A stretch of 48,593 nt of DNA from Paraburkholderia ultramafica. Lineage in GTDB: Bacteria; Pseudomonadota; Gammaproteobacteria; Burkholderiales; Burkholderiaceae. Position 1 is the first letter of the stretch. The number at the start of each line of letters is the position of its first letter. A program made the position numbers and the translations under genes. The notes beneath the pieces are model-generated. The model saw only the letters and a program-made list of their open reading frames with translations, searched no databases and was not told the DNA's origin. Below are positions 33,185-42,385 of this stretch, in pieces. The stretch covers positions 1 to 48,593 of the forward strand of contig NZ_CADIKK010000044.1 of assembly GCF_902859915.1 (NCBI RefSeq). Direction: 5' to 3'.

Positions 33185-34418
33185 GGACTTCAAGCTCCTT
33201 GTTGCGGGTTTCTGGCAGGAAGATGGCGACGACGAACACCAGCACGTAGGACAGCGCGGCCCACACGCCGATCGACGGAGCCAGCCCCATCGACGTGCTG
33301 GTCATGCCGACCGCAGCCGGCACCATTGCGCCGATTCCCCTGCCGGAGTTGTATGAGAAGCCACCGGCGCTGCCGCGGATCTGGGCAGGAAAAAGTTCGG
33401 TGAAGCAGGCGCCCATGCCGGACACAATGCCCGACTGGAACAACCCGAGTGGAAAGCCGAGGAGCAGCAGAATCGTCATCGGCAACTTCAGTTGCGTGTA
33501 CAACAGCACGGTGAGCGTTGCGCCGGCGGCCGACAGCGCGAACGTCTTGCGACGACCTAGCCCGTCGCTGAGATGGGCCATGCCGACGTAGCCGCAAAAC
33601 GATCCGAAGATATTCACGGCCAGATACGCGGTGGTCATGCTCACGGTCAGACCCTGGGTCTGGCGCAGATAGGTGACGAGCCACGTGAGAATCGTGTAGT
33701 TTCCGCCCAGCGCGCCGGCTGCCATCAGCGACGCGAAGGCCGTGAGCCGGAAGACACCGGGGGAGAAGATCAATGCGAACGTCCCGAACAGGCCGATTTT
33801 CTCGCGATAAACGGCAGCGGCCTCAAAGGCTTCGGACTCTTTGATGTTGCGGCGCATCCACAGAACCAGCAGACCGGGCAGCAGCCCGAGCAGAAATAGT
33901 ACGCGCCAGGCCATGCTTTCCGGCAGCGCGCTATAGAGTGCCCAATAGGCCAGTGACGCCAGTGCATAGCCTACAGGCCAGCCGGCCTGGACCGAGCCGA
34001 CCGCCCGGCCGCGAATGCGCCTGTCGACCACTTCGCCGATCAGGATCGCGCCGGCCGCCCATTCGCCGCCGAAGCCGAGACCCTGCAGGCTGCGGGTGAA
34101 CAGCAGTTGGTGAAACCCGTGTGTGAAGGCCGAGAGACCGGTAAACAGCGAAAACCAGAGGATGGCCAGCTTCAGGACGCGCACGCGGCCGATACGGTCG
34201 GCCAATAGACCTGCGATCACGCCGCCGATAGCCGACGAAATGAGCGCCGAGGTGCCGATGACGCCGGCCTGGGTCTTCGTCATTCCCCAGACCGTCAGCA
34301 ACGTCGGAATGACGAAGGCGAAGAACTGAACATCCATCGCATCGAGGACCCAGCCGAGAAAACATGCCCAGAAGGTCCGGCGCTGAGCCGGTGCCATGCT
34401 GCTGTACCACGACTGCAT
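33177..34418 (-). CDS. MFS transporter, organic/aromatic acid symporter type
   Basis: The 413-aa protein has twelve predicted helices. Helix 1 carries CFLGWVLDAMDVQFFAFVIP, the acidic DxMD pattern of the AAHS/metabolite:H+ symporter group. Motif A is GLLADRIGRVRVL, and helix 4 contains RSLQGLGFGGEWAAGAILIGE, which is also typical. These carriers import organic acids, often aromatic, or sialic-acid-like substrates. GGAGATCGCAG precedes the ATG at 34418; in-frame sequence further upstream has no ribosome binding site. The gene overlaps the TPP enzyme by 8 nt, so the imported compound is probably that enzyme's substrate or precursor. Confidence 0.9.
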   Translation of the reverse strand: MQSWYSSMAPAQRRTFWACFLGWVLDAMDVQFFAFVIPTLLTVWGMTKTQAGVIGTSALISSAIGGVIAGLLADRIGRVRVLKLAILWFSLFTGLSAFTHGFHQLLFTRSLQGLGFGGEWAAGAILIGEVVDRRIRGRAVGSVQAGWPVGYALASLAYWALYSALPESMAWRVLFLLGLLPGLLVLWMRRNIKESEAFEAAAVYREKIGLFGTFALIFSPGVFRLTAFASLMAAGALGGNYTILTWLVTYLRQTQGLTVSMTTAYLAVNIFGSFCGYVGMAHLSDGLGRRKTFALSAAGATLTVLLYTQLKLPMTILLLLGFPLGLFQSGIVSGMGACFTELFPAQIRGSAGGFSYNSGRGIGAMVPAAVGMTSTSMGLAPSIGVWAALSYVLVFVVAIFLPETRNKELEVHV

Positions 34419-34945
34419 CTGCGATCTCCATTCTGCGACGACGTCAGCCTTGTTCCCGTCATGTGCCGGTCGCGTTTTGTAAGGATGGACAGCACCGCGG
34501 AGTATGACGACAACGCCCGTTTGACTCATGGCGCCAGCTGCATACCAGCTATGAGGCGGATGCGGGGGGCACGACCACCTGAACTGAAAACACCGAGCTA
34601 ATATTTGGCGAGCCGACAGTCGCCGCGAACGAGTACACGCCGCCCGTTAGCGCTGGCCACGCAATTGGGCTCGCTCTGTGCTGATGGCCTGAGTGGTTTC
34701 AGAAGCATGAAAGAAGAAGATGAACAGACTGTCTCGCCTGCGCGCGCAGGATGGGTCCAGCGAGGGGCGCAGCGCTGCACCCTTAATAATTCGCCTGATC
34801 TGGCCGTAATTCATTCGAGACAAATTAACTCGGCTTTTTGTCTCCCTACGTTATCCCTAAGCGCCCTCCGGTATCCCAACCCGAAGCCTCTGCCTTGCGG
34901 ACTAGCGGAGCCAGCCATTCCATCAATCTCACTTCTTCTGTCACC
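34419..34945. other. Divergent intergenic region, no gene seen
   Basis: This 527-base gap separates the MFS/TPP operon (minus) from a chemoreceptor (plus). Small frames in it lack ribosome binding sites. No convincing sigma-70 or flagellar sigma-28 boxes were recognised. Confidence 0.45.
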
Positions 34946-36628
34946 ATGTTCAAGAACGTAAGTATCCGGGTCCGCCTGGCGCTGGCGATGAGTTTTCTCG
35001 GAGCGCTGCTGATCGTCGGCGGCGTCATGGGCGTCGCCGGTGTGTCGATGAGTAACGCGGATCTGCAGGAGCTTTATTCCAACGATCTCGCATCTTCAGC
35101 CGCGCTCGGTCGGGCAAGCGTTTCACTGGCGAGAGCGCGTCTCTTTCTGTTTCGCATTGCGCTCGATCCGACCAGTTCAGGCGTGCCCGAGCAAACGGAG
35201 AACGCCCGTGATCAGCTCGCCGCGTCGAAGAAGGCGTGGGACGCGTATCGCGCGCTGTCGTTCTCTGGTCCCGATGAAGCGCGTCGCGCGGCCGACGTGA
35301 ATGCGAAGTTTGATGCACTCGTCGCAAAGGGCACAGAGCCGATGTTCAGCGCGATTGCCACGCATGATGCGGCGAAGATTACCGACGTTACCTTGCACAT
35401 GCGGGCATCGCTGTTCAGCGATGTGACCAATGGGATGGATGCACTTGACCGGATCCAGGTCACTACAGCGCGGGCGACGTTTGATGCCGCGCAGGCCCGC
35501 TTCCACTGGTTCGTCGGTGTAGCCATCGCCGGCGTTCTGACAGCGCTCGGTGCGGCGGCGTTCGCATGGTGGTCACTGCAGCGGGCAATCGGCGCGCCAC
35601 TTGCCCAGGCGTTGGACCATTTCAGGGCAATTGCCGACGGCGACCTGACCACGCAGGTCGAGGTCCGCACGGGCGACGAGATGGGACAGCTGATGAGCGG
35701 CCTGCAGGCGATGCAACGCAAACTGGTGCAAACGATCCGGGTCGTGCGCGAGGGCTCGCGGTCGATCGACACCGCCGCACAGGAAATTTCGGCCGGCAAC
35801 CTGGACCTGTCGCAACGGACCGAAGAGCAGGCCGCCTCGCTGGAGGAAACCGCCTCGTCCATGGAGGAACTGACTTCGACGGTTCGCCAGAACGCCGACA
35901 ACGCCAGGCAGGCCAACCAGGTGGTGAGCAGCACGGCGCTGCTGACCGAGCAGGGCAATCTCGCGGCGCAGGAAGTAGTCCAGACGATGCGGGGGCTATC
36001 CGACGCGTCCGGCAAGATTGCGGAAATCACCGGCGTGATCGAAGGGATCGCGTTTCAGACCAATATCCTGTCCTTGAATGCGGCCGTTGAGGCCGCGCGC
36101 GCGGGCGAGCAGGGGCGTGGATTCGCGGTGGTCGCCAGCGAAGTGCGCTCGCTGGCACAACGCAGCGCCACCGCGTCAAGAGAGATCAAGGAACTGATCG
36201 CGGATTCGCTGACTCGCGTCGAAACTGGCGCGCGGCAAGTGGACCGCGCAACGCAGACGATGGCGGACATTCTGGCTTCGGTGCGAAAAGTCAGTGATCT
36301 GATGGGTGAGATTGCCGCCGCGTCCGAAGAACAGTCGAAGGGTATCGAACAGGTCAATCAGGCGGTTGCGCAAATGGATCAGGTGACCCAGCAGAATGCG
36401 GCGCTGGTCGAGCAGGCGTCTGCGTCGGCGCTGTCGCTTAAGGAGCAGGCCGGTCAGCTCGAGACCACTGTTTCGGTATTCCGGCTCCAGGCCGCATCCG
36501 CCGAGAACCCTTTGGCTTCTCCCAGACGGGCCGCCATGCCGGTAGCCAGAAAAGCGGTGGTCTCCGGCACGCAACGCACGAGGCATGCTGCCCCAGCGAG
36601 CACCGCACCGACTGCCGACCACAGCTAA
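34946..36628 (+). CDS. Methyl-accepting chemotaxis protein, Tar-like
   Basis: The 560-aa chemoreceptor has a first membrane helix near residues 10-32 (ALAMSFLGALLIVGGVMG), a periplasmic four-helix Tar-type sensor and a second helix near 193-213. A HAMP domain (IGAPLAQALDHFRAIADGDL) follows, then a long cytoplasmic bundle with methylation-helix sequence EEQAASLEETASSMEELT and tip IAFQTNILSLNAAVEAARAG. The C-terminal 50 residues are basic and Ser/Ala-rich without a CheR-docking pentapeptide. The start at 34946 places the membrane helix normally; no strong ribosome binding site precedes it. It is the second receptor in the window; neither is near che genes. Confidence 0.92.
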   Translation: MFKNVSIRVRLALAMSFLGALLIVGGVMGVAGVSMSNADLQELYSNDLASSAALGRASVSLARARLFLFRIALDPTSSGVPEQTENARDQLAASKKAWDAYRALSFSGPDEARRAADVNAKFDALVAKGTEPMFSAIATHDAAKITDVTLHMRASLFSDVTNGMDALDRIQVTTARATFDAAQARFHWFVGVAIAGVLTALGAAAFAWWSLQRAIGAPLAQALDHFRAIADGDLTTQVEVRTGDEMGQLMSGLQAMQRKLVQTIRVVREGSRSIDTAAQEISAGNLDLSQRTEEQAASLEETASSMEELTSTVRQNADNARQANQVVSSTALLTEQGNLAAQEVVQTMRGLSDASGKIAEITGVIEGIAFQTNILSLNAAVEAARAGEQGRGFAVVASEVRSLAQRSATASREIKELIADSLTRVETGARQVDRATQTMADILASVRKVSDLMGEIAAASEEQSKGIEQVNQAVAQMDQVTQQNAALVEQASASALSLKEQAGQLETTVSVFRLQAASAENPLASPRRAAMPVARKAVVSGTQRTRHAAPASTAPTADHS

Positions 36629-36634
36629 GAATGG

Positions 36635-36802
36635 GATGCCTTTTGAGTTCGGGTGAACGTGATCGTGCATACCATCCTCGCCACGCTCGGACACAAATTC
36701 CATGACACCTGTGCGCAGGATGATGCCAGCGTTATTGACGAGGACATTCACGTTCCCCGCCCAACAGTTTATGACCTCGACCGTGTTGCGCCAACCTGCT
36801 GC
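36635..36802 (-). pseudogene. Fragment of an SDR dehydrogenase (KduD-like)
   Basis: The minus strand reads VNVLVNNAGIILRTGVMEF followed by HVHPNSKGIPFL, matching the NNAGIILR and following segment of 2-deoxy-D-gluconate 3-dehydrogenase-type SDRs. The cofactor-binding start and the catalytic Tyr-Lys part are absent. It lies between the chemoreceptor end and the peroxiredoxin gene. Confidence 0.6.
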
Positions 36803-36873
36803 ACGCATCAGGACTCGCCGCGGGCGCCGGGCTTCGGAGTGCCTGGCGCTCGCTGCCTCACTCAACTGCGGCA

Positions 36874-37527
36874 TCACCTCGGTTGTGCCACGTATCGCAG
36901 ATAAGGCTTCACGGTTTTGAAACCTTGCGGATATTTCCGCATCGCGTCATCGTTCGAAACGGACGTCGGAATAATAACGTCCTCGCCCGGCCTCCAGTTC
37001 ACAGGCGTCGCCACCGTGTGTTTGGCGTTTAGCTGCAGCGAATCGAGCAGACGCAACACCTCGTCGAAATTGCGGCCTGCGCTCATCGGATATACGAGCA
37101 TGGCTTTGACCTTCTTGTCGGGTCCGATGAGAAACACCGAGCGTACCGTCGCGTTGTCCACCGCGGTGCGCGGCCCGCCGCTCGCGTTCGGGTGAATCAT
37201 GTCGTAGAGCTTTGCGACGGTCAGGTCCGCGTCGCCGATCAAGGGGTAGTTGATCGCGTGTCCCTGCGTCTCTTCGATATCCTTCAGCCACTTCTGGTGG
37301 TCGCTGACGGGATCCACGCTGAGACCGATGACCTTCGTGTTGCGCCTGTCGAACTCCGGCTTCAGCCCGGCCATGTATCCGAGCTCAGTGGTGCAGACAG
37401 GCGTGAAGTCCTTCGGATGCGAGAACAGGATTGCCCAATTGTCGCCAATCCATTCGTGAAAGTGGATCGTTCCTTCGGTGGTTTCAGCGGTGAAATCCGG
37501 TGCTTCTTCTCCTAGTCGAATTGACAT
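36874..37527 (-). CDS. 1-Cys peroxiredoxin (Prx6-type)
   Basis: The 217-aa thiol peroxidase reduces hydrogen peroxide and organic hydroperoxides in the cytoplasm. The active site is Pro38-x3-Thr42-x2-Cys45 in HPKDFTPVCTTE, with Arg in NATVRSVFLIGP. Cys45 is the only Cys, and the long C-terminal domain (TPVNWRPGEDVIIP) is typical of Prx6, so regeneration needs an outside thiol. Two ATGs are close together; 37527 is preferred because GGAGG then lies 6 nt away, while the ATG at 37533 directly abuts it. The gene is intact although fragments of other genes surround it on both sides. Confidence 0.94.
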   Translation of the reverse strand: MSIRLGEEAPDFTAETTEGTIHFHEWIGDNWAILFSHPKDFTPVCTTELGYMAGLKPEFDRRNTKVIGLSVDPVSDHQKWLKDIEETQGHAINYPLIGDADLTVAKLYDMIHPNASGGPRTAVDNATVRSVFLIGPDKKVKAMLVYPMSAGRNFDEVLRLLDSLQLNAKHTVATPVNWRPGEDVIIPTSVSNDDAMRKYPQGFKTVKPYLRYVAQPR

Positions 37528-37872
37528 CTTCATCCTCCATGGGGTGAGTGCGCCAAGGTCGGAGCATCGCCGTCGGGGCGACGCCCCCTGGTTGCATGGG
37601 TCGTGGTCATGCGATAGGTTTGATTGCCGCTCGATCTTCGGCCCGTCGGACTTGTATTACATGGAAAACCATCTGTGGGTGTAGCGAATTCACAAGCTCC
37701 ACCCATCGCCGCAACGCAGGTCAAACACGGGGAAGCACTGTGGGTCGTGCTTATAGCGTAGAACAAAATAAACCTTTTGCCCTGGCTGTCACTAAGCGGG
37801 AACCAATGTGCCGTTGCGGAAAGGTTTGTTTTTGGTCAGAGGAAACAGACCGTCACTTCGCCTCGGCCGCAC

Positions 37873-38145
37873 TCAAATGAGCCCCCGCTTTGGCGCGGTC
37901 TCCCGCTCGGCGCGCCCGTCATGGAGCCGCCACGCGGCGAAGTCGTAGCCGTAGGCAAAACGCTCATACTCGCGCAAGCCAAACGCCGCCAGCGACAGGG
38001 TGTCTGGACCGTCAAAAAACTGCAACGCGCCCTCGCGATGTCCGCCGTAACGCCAGCCGCGGACGATTAACTGATGCAGGTGTTCGTTGTTCCAGCCCAT
38101 GGCGAGCTGCACCACATGATGCAGTTGCGCGACCGTGATCCGCTC
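37873..38145 (-). pseudogene. Fragment of a plasmid pRiA4b ORF-3-like protein
   Basis: The minus frame reads RITVAQLHHVVQLAMGWNNE, HLHQLIVRGWRYGG and FGLREYERFAYGYDF, the N-terminal half of a pRiA4b ORF-3 (IS1096 TnpR-like) protein. The front is joined directly to a transposase fragment near 38146, and the family match ends after YGYDF. These proteins are common in mobile elements. Confidence 0.65.
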
Positions 38146-38147
38146 CG

Positions 38148-38437
38148 GAATTCATCGCCGCGCCAATAGTGACCATCGAGCGGCCTTCGGTCTTGTCCGC
38201 GCCGTCCAGACTGACGATCGCGCCTCGCAGGTCCATGCCGACGGCGCGCGCCATTTCACTGAGCTGGGGCAAGGCGTCACGCAGCAAGGGCGATTCGTTG
38301 CGGTTGCCGGTTGCGGCAATGAATGGCGAGATGATGTTGCAGTCACGATCGCAGAAGGCCACGACCTTGTCGCCTTTCAGGTGCTCCTGACCGTCTTTGA
38401 GTCGCGCTTTGTACGGCATCCGCTTTGATCCACGCAC
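38148..38437 (-). pseudogene. Internal fragment of a DDE-type IS transposase
   Basis: The minus frame contains KARLKDGQEHLKGDKVVAF, CDRDCNIISPFIAATGNRNE and RAVGMDLRGAIVSLDGA. These fit the central DDE core of IS4/IS5-like transposases (Asp in CDRD, NRNESP loop, SLDG). Both ends are missing: the front adjoins the Gfo/Idh fragment and the rear is fused to the pRiA4b ORF-3 fragment. It is inactive. Confidence 0.65.
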
Positions 38438-38453
38438 CCGTTGGTCTTACGAT

Positions 38454-38747
38454 TCAATTACACTCGCACCCCCCTTCCGAACATAGCCGGCCCGATGTAC
38501 GGGACCGCGTCAGCCTGTCAAGCGGATGCGGCGTGCAGATGCAGACAACGTCGACCTGAGCGCCGTCCACCATCGTGTCAACACTGTCGAATGCGCTCAC
38601 CCCATATTGCTGGCCGAAGGCCTTCGCGCTGGCGATGGAGGTGCTGCATACCGCGACGAATTCCGAGTTCGCGAGATTCGTGAGCGCCCGGGCGTGGAAA
38701 TGACCAACCTTTCCACAGCCGACGATGGCCGTTCTGAGTTTTTTCAT
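38454..38747 (-). pseudogene. Truncated Gfo/Idh/MocA-family oxidoreductase
   Basis: From ATG 38747 the product starts MKKLRTAIVGCGKVGHFHAR, then FVAVCSTSIASAKAFGQQYG and VDVVCICTPHPLD: the Rossmann NAD(P)-binding half of a sugar dehydrogenase-like protein. After about 80 residues the match stops at the join with the transposase fragment, and the substrate domain with the catalytic EKP motif is gone. The start still has a GGAACCAAC leader, so the 5' region may remain active but the protein cannot be functional. Confidence 0.8.
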
Positions 38748-39131
38748 GTTGGTTCCGCATTGCATTGAAAGTTTCAATGCGAGCCGGGCGCTGCCGTCCG
38801 CGGTCCGGCGCTAGCGCAACGCGTCGAGCGGGCGGGGCGGGGAGTGCCAGGCGGCGGTGTGTCGCGCGGGCTTGATTGCGCGGCGGGCTCGTGACGGGCG
38901 ATGCCGTCAGGCGAGGCTCCAGTGAGGCCATGCAAGCGCTCGTGCCATCGTGACTGTTGGGTAGCGCTATCCCATGCGGTCGAAGATTCGCAACTGGAGC
39001 AGGGAATCTGTTTCGGGAGAGTTGCAGAACATCGATCAATTCAATACCGGGATAGCTGGCGTGGGATCCCGCGCAAAGTGCCTGTTATCCAGTCAGTTCG
39101 CGCGAGTCGCCGGCGATCGGACACTGCCCGG
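38748..39131. other. Intergenic region, no gene seen
   Basis: A 384-base gap between the aldo/keto reductase end and the truncated oxidoreductase start. It would hold the terminator of the reductase cluster and the promoter of the broken gene. No hairpin or promoter boxes were convincing. Confidence 0.4.
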
Positions 39132-40082
39132 TTATTGCGCCGGCGCGCTGGCTTCGTCGAGCAGCTTCATGTCTTCGGAAGAAAGCTGCAAGCGAGTGGC
39201 TGCTGCCAACCCTTTCAATTGCTCGACCGACGTCGCACTGGCAATCGGTGCCGTCACGCTCGGTCGCGCGATGATCCAGGCGAGCGCCACAGTTGCAGGT
39301 GTCGTGTTGTTGTGCTTCGCCACTTCAACGAGAGCATCGACGATCCGCAACCCGCGGTCGTTGAAATACTTGTCCACGAGCGCGCTGCGCGCACCCTTCG
39401 CCGCGTCTGCCTTCGAACTGTATTTTCCGCTCAGGAAACCGCTCGCCAGGCTAAAGTAAGTAACCACCGCCAACTTGTGCGCTTGCACGACCGGCTCGAG
39501 ATCGGCTTCGTAGCCCTCCCGATCGTAAAGGTTGTACTCCGGCTGAAGAACCTGATACGCCGGCAACCCCGATTCCTTTGATACCTTCAGTGCTGCCTCG
39601 AGCCGATCGCCTCTGAAGTTCGACGCTCCGATCACGCGCACTTTGCCTGCCTCGATCAGCTTCTGATATGCGCCGAGCGTCTCTTCGAACGGCGTCTTGT
39701 CGTCGTCGATGTGGGAGAAATAGACGTCGATGTAATCGGTCTGCAACCGGCGCAGCGACTCGTTGACGGCTGCCTCGATGTTCGCCGCCGACAGCCCCGG
39801 CCGCTTCTTCCACATGCCGACCTTGGTGGCGAGCACGATCTTGTCGCGCTTGCCGCTTTGCCTGAACCACTTGCCGATGATGGTTTCGGACTCGCCGCCC
39901 TGATTGCCCTCGGCCCAATGCGAGTAGCTGTCGGCGGTATCAACGAAGTTCAAGCCAAGGTCGACGAAGGCGTCGAGGATGGAAAACGACGTGCGCTCAT
40001 CGGCCGTCCAGCCGAAGACGTTGCCGCCAAAGACGAGGGGTGCGACTCGAAGGTTAGACGTTCCAATGGTGTGTTGTTGCAT
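39132..40082 (-). CDS. Aldo/keto reductase
   Basis: The 316-aa NADPH-dependent reductase is a TIM-barrel aldo/keto reductase with catalytic tetrad Asp48, Tyr53 (FVDTADSYSHW), Lys87 (LATKVGM) and His124 (DVYFSHIDDD). The C-terminal SVTAPIASATSVEQL binds the cofactor phosphate. The WAEGNQGGESE loop places it in the YajO/general-stress AKR branch. It is the last gene of a five-gene minus-strand cluster, 52 bases behind the esterase. In E. coli yqhD is also co-transcribed with an aldo/keto reductase (dkgA), which supports a shared carbonyl-detoxification role. Confidence 0.93.
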   Translation of the reverse strand: MQQHTIGTSNLRVAPLVFGGNVFGWTADERTSFSILDAFVDLGLNFVDTADSYSHWAEGNQGGESETIIGKWFRQSGKRDKIVLATKVGMWKKRPGLSAANIEAAVNESLRRLQTDYIDVYFSHIDDDKTPFEETLGAYQKLIEAGKVRVIGASNFRGDRLEAALKVSKESGLPAYQVLQPEYNLYDREGYEADLEPVVQAHKLAVVTYFSLASGFLSGKYSSKADAAKGARSALVDKYFNDRGLRIVDALVEVAKHNNTTPATVALAWIIARPSVTAPIASATSVEQLKGLAAATRLQLSSEDMKLLDEASAPAQ

Positions 40083-40134
40083 TTTTTCTCTACTCTGAGA
40101 CGTGAGTTGGAAACACAATAGTAAAGAAGCCGCA

Positions 40135-41190
40135 TCAATGGCCGAGATGCTTGTCGAAGAATTCGGTGATTTCACCGAACGCCTCCTTTGTCTCCGGCAC
40201 ACGGTCATCGAACTGGTACTGAGCGTGCGACATGCCGTCGAAAACCTCGAGTTGCGCATCGACACCGGCCTCCCGAAGCTTCCGGTGCACACGGACCGTG
40301 TTGCTCAGCAGCAGGTCCCGTGTCCCCGTGGTCAGGATCGCCGGCGGAAAGCCGTGCATATCTCCGTAGACCGGCGAGAGCAGCGGGTCCTTCAGATCAT
40401 GACCGTGCGCGTAGACAGCCGCCGCAGCATCGCAGAATCCATCGCGCGAAACCAGGACGTTGTCCACCTTCTCATTTGTGTAGAACGAATCCCCAGTCTT
40501 CGTGAGGTCCGACATGGGCGTACCGGGCGCAATCGCGCCAGGCATTCGCAGCCCTTCCTGCTTCGCGCGCAGCATCAGCTCGAGTACCAGAGCACCACCT
40601 GCCGAGGTTCCGAAAACGCCCACGTTGATCGGATCGTTCGTCCGTAGTACCGCCTTGTACACCGTCTCGACGTCGTCGAGCGCCGCTGGAAAGTAACCTT
40701 CGGGCGGCATACGGTAGTCGACCGAGATCACTTTGTAGTGCCCAAGGCCCGCCATGATGACGGCCTCGGCCGTACCGGATTCGCCGGGGTACAGTTCGTA
40801 GCAGCCGCCATGAATGTGAATGAGCACCTTGTCGCGGTGTTCGGGCGGAATGACGTTGGGCGTCACGACGTACACCCTTACTCCGTTGATCGTCGAGGGC
40901 TGCACCGTCACGCCGAGGCGTTCCCGCATGGCCGGAAGCGTTTGCATGGCCTTGGCAGCCTGCGCGTTGGCAGCGGCTCTCCATTGCTCGCCCGTCGTCC
41001 ATAGGACATTCCAGGAGGGGTTCAATGGCGCCGCGATGAGCTTTTGCAATTCAGGGCTGACATCGGTCGGCACTGGCAGGGTCTTCGCGGGCACCTGCCG
41101 GGGTGCACGCGAGCCGTCGTCGGCGAGCGCAATGCCGGAAACAGCGGCGAACGCAGCGCAAGCGAGCACAAGCAAGCTGGTGAACTTCAT
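40135..41190 (-). CDS. Exported alpha/beta hydrolase, HSL-family esterase
   Basis: The 351-aa protein has a signal peptide (MKFTSLLVLACAAFAAVSG, likely cleaved near ALA, residue 23) and then a hormone-sensitive-lipase-like alpha/beta hydrolase. The oxyanion motif is HIHGGCYE (HGGG in most relatives, HGGC here). The nucleophile is Ser196 in GTSAGGA, the acid is Asp292 in TGTRDLL and the base is His322 in GMSHAQ. It should hydrolyse short-chain esters or lactones in the periplasm. It follows the second yqhD gene by 19 bases and probably belongs to the same operon, where it may release alcohol or aldehyde precursors. Confidence 0.9.
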   Translation of the reverse strand: MKFTSLLVLACAAFAAVSGIALADDGSRAPRQVPAKTLPVPTDVSPELQKLIAAPLNPSWNVLWTTGEQWRAAANAQAAKAMQTLPAMRERLGVTVQPSTINGVRVYVVTPNVIPPEHRDKVLIHIHGGCYELYPGESGTAEAVIMAGLGHYKVISVDYRMPPEGYFPAALDDVETVYKAVLRTNDPINVGVFGTSAGGALVLELMLRAKQEGLRMPGAIAPGTPMSDLTKTGDSFYTNEKVDNVLVSRDGFCDAAAAVYAHGHDLKDPLLSPVYGDMHGFPPAILTTGTRDLLLSNTVRVHRKLREAGVDAQLEVFDGMSHAQYQFDDRVPETKEAFGEITEFFDKHLGH

Positions 41191-41209
41191 AGATATTCCG
41201 TTTGCTCGC

Positions 41210-42364
41210 CTAAACCGCAAGTTGATAAACCTGGCGGCTGACTTCGGGTGTGACGTCGCCGTGTTCACCCAATGCGGTCATACCGTGCTCCTTCAACTTC
41301 GCGATCAGCGTCTCAATCGAGTCGCCGCCGATTTCGTAATCGCGCAGATGCGTCGGGACTGTCATCCGCTCGAAGAACTCTCGCGTGGCGGTGATCGCCG
41401 CGGTTATGCGCTCGTCCTCGCTGCCCTCCATGAGGTTCCAGACGCGTTCGGCGTACTGCAGTAACTTCGCGCGCTTCTGCTCCCGACGCACCGTCAGCAT
41501 CGCCGGCAGCACGACCGCAAGCGTTTGTGCGTGATCCAGCCCGTGCAACGCGGTGATCTCGTGACCGAGCATGTGCGTCGCCCAGTCCTGCGGCACGCCG
41601 GCGCCAATCAGGCCATTGAGTGCCAGGGTCGCGGTCCACATCAGGTTCGCTCGCACGCCGTAGTTGTGCGGCTCGGCGAGCGCCTGCGGGCCCACTTCGG
41701 TTAACGTGATCAACAAGCCTTCGGCGAGACGGTCCTGCACCTTCGCGTCGACGGGATACGTGAGGTACTGCTCGACGATATGAACAAATGCATCGACCAC
41801 GCCGTTGGCGATTTGCCGCGGCGGCAACGAGTAGGTCGTCGTCGGGTCGAGGATCGAAAAGCGCGGGTAGGTCGCGTCACTGCGAAACGGGAGCTTGTCG
41901 CCTTTCGCCCGGTAACTGATCACGCTGCCGTTGTTCATTTCCGAACCGGTCGCCGGCAGCGTCAGCACGCTGCCAAACGGCATCGCGTCATTCACCTCGG
42001 CTTGCTTCGCCAGGATGTCCCACGGCTCACCGTCGAACTTCAACGCCGCCGCGATGAACTTCGTGCCGTCGATCACGGAGCCGCCGCCCACCGCGAGCAA
42101 GAAGTCGATGTTCTTTTCGCGTGCCAGTTCTACGGCTTGCATCAGCGTTTCATAGGTCGGGTTCGGTTCGATGCCGCTGAAGACGAACGATGCGCGCTCG
42201 CCAAGCGCCGTCTGAACCTGCTCAAGCACACCATTGCGCTTGATGCTGCTGCCGCCGGACGTGATCAGCACGCGCGCGTCGTGCGGCAATTCCGAGTCAA
42301 GCGCGGCGATCTGGCCTTCGCCGAAAATAATCCTGGTCGGATTGTGGAAGGTAAAGTTTTGCAT
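41210..42364 (-). CDS. yqhD: YqhD-like NADPH-dependent aldehyde reductase, copy 2
   Basis: This 384-aa enzyme is a paralogue of the protein encoded at 28134-29288: same length, the same first 23 residues, and about 45 differences by hand count (near 88% identity). Metal ligands Asp191, His195, His264 and His278 are conserved. Most differences lie at surface positions and in the 24-60 region next to the cofactor; one GGGS becomes GGSS. It is the third gene of the minus-strand reductase cluster, between nitroreductase (130 bases) and esterase (19 bases). The ACCGGTCATTTC leader motif matches that of copy 1, so both may answer one regulator. Confidence 0.93.
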   Translation of the reverse strand: MQNFTFHNPTRIIFGEGQIAALDSELPHDARVLITSGGSSIKRNGVLEQVQTALGERASFVFSGIEPNPTYETLMQAVELAREKNIDFLLAVGGGSVIDGTKFIAAALKFDGEPWDILAKQAEVNDAMPFGSVLTLPATGSEMNNGSVISYRAKGDKLPFRSDATYPRFSILDPTTTYSLPPRQIANGVVDAFVHIVEQYLTYPVDAKVQDRLAEGLLITLTEVGPQALAEPHNYGVRANLMWTATLALNGLIGAGVPQDWATHMLGHEITALHGLDHAQTLAVVLPAMLTVRREQKRAKLLQYAERVWNLMEGSEDERITAAITATREFFERMTVPTHLRDYEIGGDSIETLIAKLKEHGMTALGEHGDVTPEVSRQVYQLAV

Positions 42365-42385
42365 GGGACCTGTTTTCGTTGAGAT

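Noticed and set aside
34419..34945. Flagellar sigma-28 promoter before the chemoreceptor
   Set aside because: Some TAA and GCC strings exist but not at the required spacing.
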